Source: Meloidogyne chitwoodi (taxonomy: Eukaryota > Nematoda > Chromadorea > Rhabditida > Meloidogynidae). From it: a stretch of 64,000 nt of DNA. Position 1 is the first letter of the stretch. Each line of letters opens with the position of its first letter. The DNA lies in contig JACZZP010000006.1 of assembly GCA_015183035.1 (NCBI GenBank), forward strand, positions 1,054,001 through 1,118,000. Direction: 5' to 3'. The notes below the pieces were generated by a model. The model was not told the origin of the DNA, searched no databases, and saw nothing but the letters and a program-made list of their open reading frames with translations. Positions 57,805 through 64,000 of the stretch are shown here, in pieces. Made by a program: the position numbers and the translations under genes.

Positions 57805-60800
57805 ATATATAAAAAATTATATAATTATTTGTCTTAACTTTAAAAACTTTATTAAATTATGGCGGAAATAGAAGGGAATAATCTCAACTTTTTTCATATA
57901 TAGGAAAAAGATTTACGTCAGAAATCACTAATTTTATTTTATTAACAATAAAAAATGTAAAAAATTAATTTTATCAAACAAATAAATATAAATTATATTT
58001 AAATTAGTAAATATTTTTAAAGTAAAATATTGAGACAATTTTGTATTGAAAGAAGACACAAAAGTTATAAAATAGATTATATAAACAATTTAATTTAATT
58101 TATTGGAATTATTTGTATATTGATGCTCTTTTTTCGTCAATAATTATATTTAAATTTATTATTTTTTAAATAAAACATTTTTACTTTTATTCTAAAACTG
58201 TTTTATTTTTACTATTTTTTTGTCTTCCTAATTATTTTAATTAATTAATTATATAATTATTTAATATTTAATTAATAAATATATTTAATTTTATTTTTAA
58301 TTTGCCATATGTAAAACAATTTAAGTATTATATTAATAAAATACATCTGTTGAGTAATTTTACCTTCAATTTTATCATATTTTTTAAATATTTTTAATAT
58401 TTATTTTTATTTTAAAAATTAAAAAGTTTTGTATTTTAATAAAAATATTATTTTAATTTTTAAAAATATCTAAAATAAAAAAAATAAACTCTTTTTCATT
58501 TTTTATTTTCATTTAAAAAATTTTAAAGAATTGAATTTACCTTTATTGTTTTTTTGTTTTTTTCTTCGTTTTTTATCCTAAAATTAACTATAATCTCTTT
58601 GTTTTAAAAAAAGCTGAATTTTCTCTTTTATTATTTAAAGGTATATTTTTAAATATTTTTTTTTATTTTTTGTTCAAAAATATTTTTTTACTTTTAAGTA
58701 CATAATATTTTAGATTTATTTAAAATTCGAGTTATAAAATAATATTTTTTATGAAATTATTTATAAATTTAATTTAATTAATTAATATTTCTTGATTTAA
58801 AAAATTATTTTTTTTAATTAACCATTTTTTCTAAAAAATTAATATATTTATTATTAAATTTTTTTTATTTTAATAAAAAATCTTTTTAAAATTTAATATA
58901 ATATACCTAGGATATATATTTATAAACAAAAATAGCCTTAAGAAAAATTAATTTGTTTATTCCGAATTATTTATTATTTTCTTTTTATTATGAAAAATAA
59001 TTGTGAAAAGTTTGTTTTTATATAAATATATTTTTATTAAATTTATTTATTTTTTATTATTTTTTAATAAATAAAAAATAATAAAATTACCTATAAATAT
59101 ATAGCACATTTTTATTTTTTAAATTTAATTTTAAATTTAATTTATTTTTTGAAATTTTATAAATTTTTGATGGATAAACACAATTTATTAAAAAGTTTTA
59201 AATTAAAAAAAAATAAAATAAATAAAACATTTCTTTTTTTTGACTTTTAAATTAATTTAATTATTTTATAAATTTCTTTAAAACATTTATTTTATAGTAG
59301 TACTTTTTATTAAATTATTTAATTAAAAAACTTAAATATAATAAATATAAATATATTTTTAATCCTCTCGAAAAGAAGATGCTTTGAAAAAAATAAATTT
59401 TAAATAAATTATAATTTAAAAAATAAAATATTTTTTTTCTTACTTTGGTCTCAAAAGATTAAATATTTTGTTTCAATTTTTTTTTTAAATTTTTTTTCTT
59501 TCATTAGTTTATTAAACAACTCTTTTCTCTTCATTTTCTCAAGGGAATGCTTGTTTCTCCGTTCATTTTTTGTTAAAAAAGATAAACTTTTTTTAAAGTA
59601 CAAAAATACAAAGCAAAATAAATATATTTTTATTTTATAAAAAATAAATTTATGATATGTATAAAATAGTCAATTTTATATTTATTTGATATATATATTA
59701 TTAATATACAAGTAATAAAAATAAATAAAAAAACAAAAAGCTTATCCTTTAAAACATTTCTTTTTATTTTTATATTTTTTCTTCTATTTATTCCCATTTG
59801 TGCCATTATTATACTTATAATTTTTTTTATTTATTTTTTCATAAATTTATTATAAATTCGTTAAAGATTCTATTGAAAAATATTAAATAAATAAGGAAAT
59901 AAAAATAATATAAAAATTAATTTAATTAAATATTTAATTGTATCAAATTATACAGTAATAAATAATATCTTTATTTTTATTTTTAATTTATAAATTTAAT
60001 ATTGACTTTAAATGAAGCATAAAAATAAATATTTATTTTTGTTGTTAAAAATGTTTTTTTATTAAATGAACCATAAATTTAAATAAATATATACCTATAT
60101 AATATTTGTTATTTTGACACTATTTTTGAAAATATTATTTTTATAAATTATATAATTTTATTTTTAGTAAAATTCACTTAATATATTTTTATGCTTTATT
60201 TATTTTTTTTAAATAAATTACAGTACTTTAAATTAAATTTTTGCCTATAATTTAGAATAAATAAATAAATATTTTTATATAATATTTATTTTTTGTGTTT
60301 TAATTAATATATTTTACTTTTGAAATTTTATTTTATTAAACATTATCACATTGTAGTAATTATTTAAAAAAAGACATTTTATTTTACACATTTTTATTTC
60401 TTAAAAATTTAAAATTTACCGGAAAGAGATTAATATCAGTAAATTTAATTTAATTTAAATTTAATATATTTATTTATTTATTTATTTTTCCTCTCATCAT
60501 TCAGATATTTTTCATTGGTTTTAAATAAAAGACAACAAATTAAGAAATAAATAGAATTATTATATGTAATAATGCTTGTTTATCTTTATTATTTATTTAT
60601 AAATTAATAATTACTAGACACACTCATCATTCTTTATTTTTGTTCTTTTGACATTTTACAAATATTTTTTTTATTTTTAACTCATTAACATTTTTTTGTT
60701 TTTTTAAATGAATATATTGGAAAATTTATAATATATTGAAAATTGTGAATAAAAAGAAAATAAATATATTTATTTATTATTTATTTATTTATATAAATGC

Positions 60801-60883
60801 AAAAGAAATAAATTTTATTTTTAATTTTCTTTTATTTTTCAAAAATTAGTTTAATAATTTTTTAAATCATTTTTAGAAATAAA
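57805..60883. other. AT-rich host flank right of the Polinton
   Basis: About 3 kb of A/T runs. No gene, RNA or repeat structure is recognised. Confidence 0.5.
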
Positions 60884-63800
60884 ATGAATTGTTATTATTA
60901 TATTAAACATTTTAATCAATTTTATAATTTAATTAAATTTACAATAATTATTTGGATTAATTTTTGTCTTTTTTGTTTTCCTTTGGCATCTAGGTATAAA
61001 TTATATTTTAAATGGAATTAATTGAAAGAGAAATATTAATTTATTAAATATATTATAATTTATTAATTATTTTTTTAATAATTAGTACAAGTTTTGAAAT
61101 TGGAGCTCAAAGTGCAAAAGCACTTAGAGACAGACTTCAAAAAAATTCCAAAACAATTCCAGAGACTTTCATTTTATTATCAAGAAGTAGTACTAGTAGT
61201 ACTATTAATAGACAACGATCACCTTTAAGAGTATTAATTGGAATTTATATAGAATCTATGGGTAATTTTCAAGCAACAGATATGGTTATTTTAATTTAAT
61301 TTAATTTTTATAAATTAATTGATTATTTGATTTATATTTTTAAAAGGCTCTGCTTTTCATTAAATTAAATAAAAAATAAATAAATTATTTTAAGAGTTTT
61401 GATGTTGATCTTTATTTATATATGCATTGGAAAGATAAATCATTAAATCATTCTAATCAAGAATATATTTTAGTTAATGATCCAAAAGTTCGTGACAGAA
61501 TGTGGTAATTTATTAAATAAATTATTTTAATAATTTAAATAAATAAATAAGGTTACCAGATCTTTATTTTGCCAATGCACGTAATAGTAAATTTCACGAA
61601 GTGACAGCTCCAAATTTTAATCTTTTTATTGATAAAAATGGAAATATAGCATATTCTATTAGGTTTTTTTGTTAATTATTTTTAATTTTTGTTATAGAAT
61701 AACTTTAAATGTTGCTTGTAATTTGGATTTGGCAAATTATCCAATGGATAGACAAACATGTGGAATTAGAATTATTAGTTGTAAGAATTAAATATTATTT
61801 TTTAATTAAATAAAATTTATTAATGATATTCTAAAATATATTAGGCAAGTAATTTAGAATTTTATTAGATCTCTTTGTTAAATAATCAAATAATTATTAC
61901 CTTGTTATTATTATTTAAATTAATTTCTTTCTTTAATCTTTTAGTATTTTCAGAAATAAAATATTTAAGACAATTAAATTTAATAAAATAAAAGTATTGC
62001 TTTGGTTTCTCAGTCAGTAGAGAATTTGATTATTTAAGTACATATATAAAAACGAAAAATATTAATAAAATATTTTATTATAAATAATTAAAAAAAAAAA
62101 AGATGCATATATTGAAAGTCAAGTAAATGTTACTTGGTTTACTCATAATTCAACTCGTTATAACCCTGAAATTGGTTTACCTGAATTTAAAATTGAACAA
62201 TTAACACCTGATTATTGTGATGGAACTTATATGTATGCAATTATGGAAGAATCTTATAAAAGAGGTTTTTAAATTAATTTAATTAATTTAAAATATATTT
62301 ATTTATTTTTTAGATAAATTTAGTTGTCTTGAAGCTCTTATTCACTTAAATAGACAAATTGGTTATCACCTTGTCCAGTCTTTCATTCCAACTGCTTTAA
62401 TTGTTATGATATCATGGGTTATATATTTTTAAATATTATTATAATTTTTAAATTATTATTTTTTTTAAATTTAGGTTTCATTTTGGATTGATAGACGGTA
62501 AAAATAAAATTATTATTATTTTATAATTTTAAATAGAGCCGTCCCTGCTCGAGTAACATTATCATTTACAACACTTTTATCCTTATCTACATTGGTTTAT
62601 TTAAATATTTATTTAATTATTTAATTATTTTTAGGGTAATGGATTACGTTTTGGTCTTCCCCAAGTTGCTTATGCAAAAGCTATAGATTTTTGGTTTGGA
62701 TGTTAGTTTATTTAATATTTTAAAATTATTTTATTAATTTTTTAATAGCCTGTATGTTTTTTGTTTTCCTTTCTTTGGTTGAATTTGCAGCTGTAAATTC
62801 ATATATGCGCGAAGCTGAAAAATATGAAAGACTTGCAAGTTATACAGCAAAGAAAGGTTTACTAAAAGAGAGATTTAGTAATTTATATATTTTTTTAAGA
62901 ATTACATTTACATGATGATAATTCTCGTTTGTCTCCTGAGTAAATTAAAAATACCTATATTTTTTAAATAAATAAATATTAATTTTTAGTGAAAGTTGTG
63001 GTGAAAATTCTTTACTTATTTTTGGAACAAATGAATTAGGTTCTAATGGACTTGGAACTCGTTTAATAAGTTTTGCTAATTTACTTGTACCATCTTTATT
63101 TTTAAATAAAAATAATTCAACTACACAATCTAAAAGAATTTTAACAAATCAAAATATTGGAAATGGACATTTAAAACAACAAAGGTAATTAATTATTGGT
63201 TTTTAATTTAATTTAATTAAAAAATATTTAAATTGTAGAATAGATAATTTATGCCCTAAAACAGATAAAAAAATTGGTTTGGGACTTCGCCTTTCTGAAC
63301 ATATGGAATTAAGGCCTTTTAATGATTTTACAATTGGTGGTGAAGATGGAGGAGATGAAGAATTTTCTGAATCAAAAAGTTTACCTTCTAATAATTTATT
63401 ATTAATTACTAGTCCAACACATAATAATAAACAATTAATTGGAAATAATAATTTTTCACCAGCTGAAAATAGAAGAAATATTATTGTTCCTGAAATGCAT
63501 CCTTGGCCACCTTCACCTTATGAAAAAGTTTTTGTTTAAATTTTTAATAATTTTAATTTTTTATTATTTGAATATTTAAAATTAATTTATTATTTTTTAA
63601 TTTTAATCCAATAAAAACTTTAGGGACGTGCACCTCCTCCAGCACCACGTAGAGCTCGTAAAACAAATAGTTGTGCTGCTGGTGGTTGTTCTACAAATTA
63701 TATTGGTGCTGAACAAAAACGTCCAATGGCAACAAGTCATTTTCTTCGTCAGGGATTTTGTTATTCCAGAAAAGGTTTAAATATAGATCGTTGGAGTAGA

Positions 63801-63893
63801 ATATTATTTCCTGCTGGATTTACTCTTTGGAATATTTATTATTGGACTTATTATTTGTGGTATATACAAATTACTGGACCTCATCATCATTAA
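60884..63893 (+). CDS. Cys-loop ligand-gated chloride channel subunit
   Basis: A plasma-membrane receptor subunit. ATG 60884 opens a signal peptide ([16 protein letters not shown]). The extracellular domain has the Cys-loop ([15 protein letters not shown], 13 residues between cysteines) and a second cysteine pair in loop C ([12 protein letters not shown] and FSCLEA), as in glycine/GluCl-like and amine-gated worm channels. TM1 reads [20 protein letters not shown]. Before TM2 there is [14 protein letters not shown], the PAR motif of anion channels, and TM3 reads [20 protein letters not shown]. The long cytoplasmic loop is Asn/Gly/Ser-rich with Pro-rich stretches. TM4 is near the end ([20 protein letters not shown]). 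The stop is TAA 63891-63893. The ligand cannot be told. Confidence 0.85.
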
Positions 63894-64000
63894 ATTAATT
63901 AATAAAAATAATATTTAATTGTATAGAGAATAGTCTTTTTTGTTTTACTAATTTATATTTTTAAAAATAAATTTTAGACAATTTTACTAATATCTTTATT
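63894..64000. other. Window end, no gene
   Basis: The 3' flank of the channel gene; nothing is seen. Confidence 0.3.

Overview
The window looks like genomic DNA of a nematode. It is very AT-rich, the genes have many tiny GT-AG introns (often 38-60 nt), and the gene set is nematode-like: a tandem pair of worm-type Argonautes that have lost their catalytic residues, two Cys-loop ligand-gated ion channels, a cholinesterase, a galectin-like repeat protein and a REEP5/6 protein. The intron sizes and base composition would suit a tylenchid such as a root-knot nematode, but that is inference.

Host part, 1-33519. The window opens in the 3' end of an Argonaute gene (<1-1710). A small bHLH gene (2192-2517), a prolyl oligopeptidase (3123-7897) and a small secreted-type gene on the minus strand (8138-8895) follow. 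A second, complete Argonaute paralogue lies at 10482-15573, with two inverted-repeat elements in its introns. Then come minus-strand genes: a GABA-type ion channel (16093-19189), a galectin-like protein (21611-25816), a cholinesterase (26961-30077) and a REEP5/6 protein (32416-33183). Long AT-rich spacers with no recognisable gene separate them.

Mobile part, 33526-57798. This is a complete 24,273-bp Polinton/Maverick. Both ends begin AGTAGTAAGAGCGACGGG in inverted orientation, and the insertion is flanked by the 6-bp target duplication TAGTTT. It encodes the expected set: packaging ATPase, pX-like protein, chromodomain integrase, penton-like minor capsid protein, pVI-like protein, double-jelly-roll major capsid protein, adenovirus-type protease and protein-primed DNA polymerase B. 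It also carries two small membrane proteins, small zinc-binding proteins and a stand-alone Argonaute PAZ-domain protein on the opposite strand. Several core genes are broken as read: frameshifts in the ATPase and polymerase, and an in-frame TAG in the protease. A cargo gene is split by a nested 1,538-bp element with 452-bp terminal inverted repeats, the same AGTAGT terminus, its own 6-bp duplication (TACGAT) and one gene paralogous to a gene of the host Polinton. A second, internally deleted copy of the polymerase locus lies just before the full one. The right side carries two tandem-repeat arrays before the terminal repeat.

Right flank, 57805-64000. About 3 kb of AT-rich DNA without a gene, then a second Cys-loop channel (60884-63893) with an anion-type PAR motif.

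The two observations most worth pursuing are the free-standing PAZ protein carried by a virus-like element, a plausible small-RNA-pathway decoy, and the satellite-like mini-Polinton nested inside the larger Polinton.
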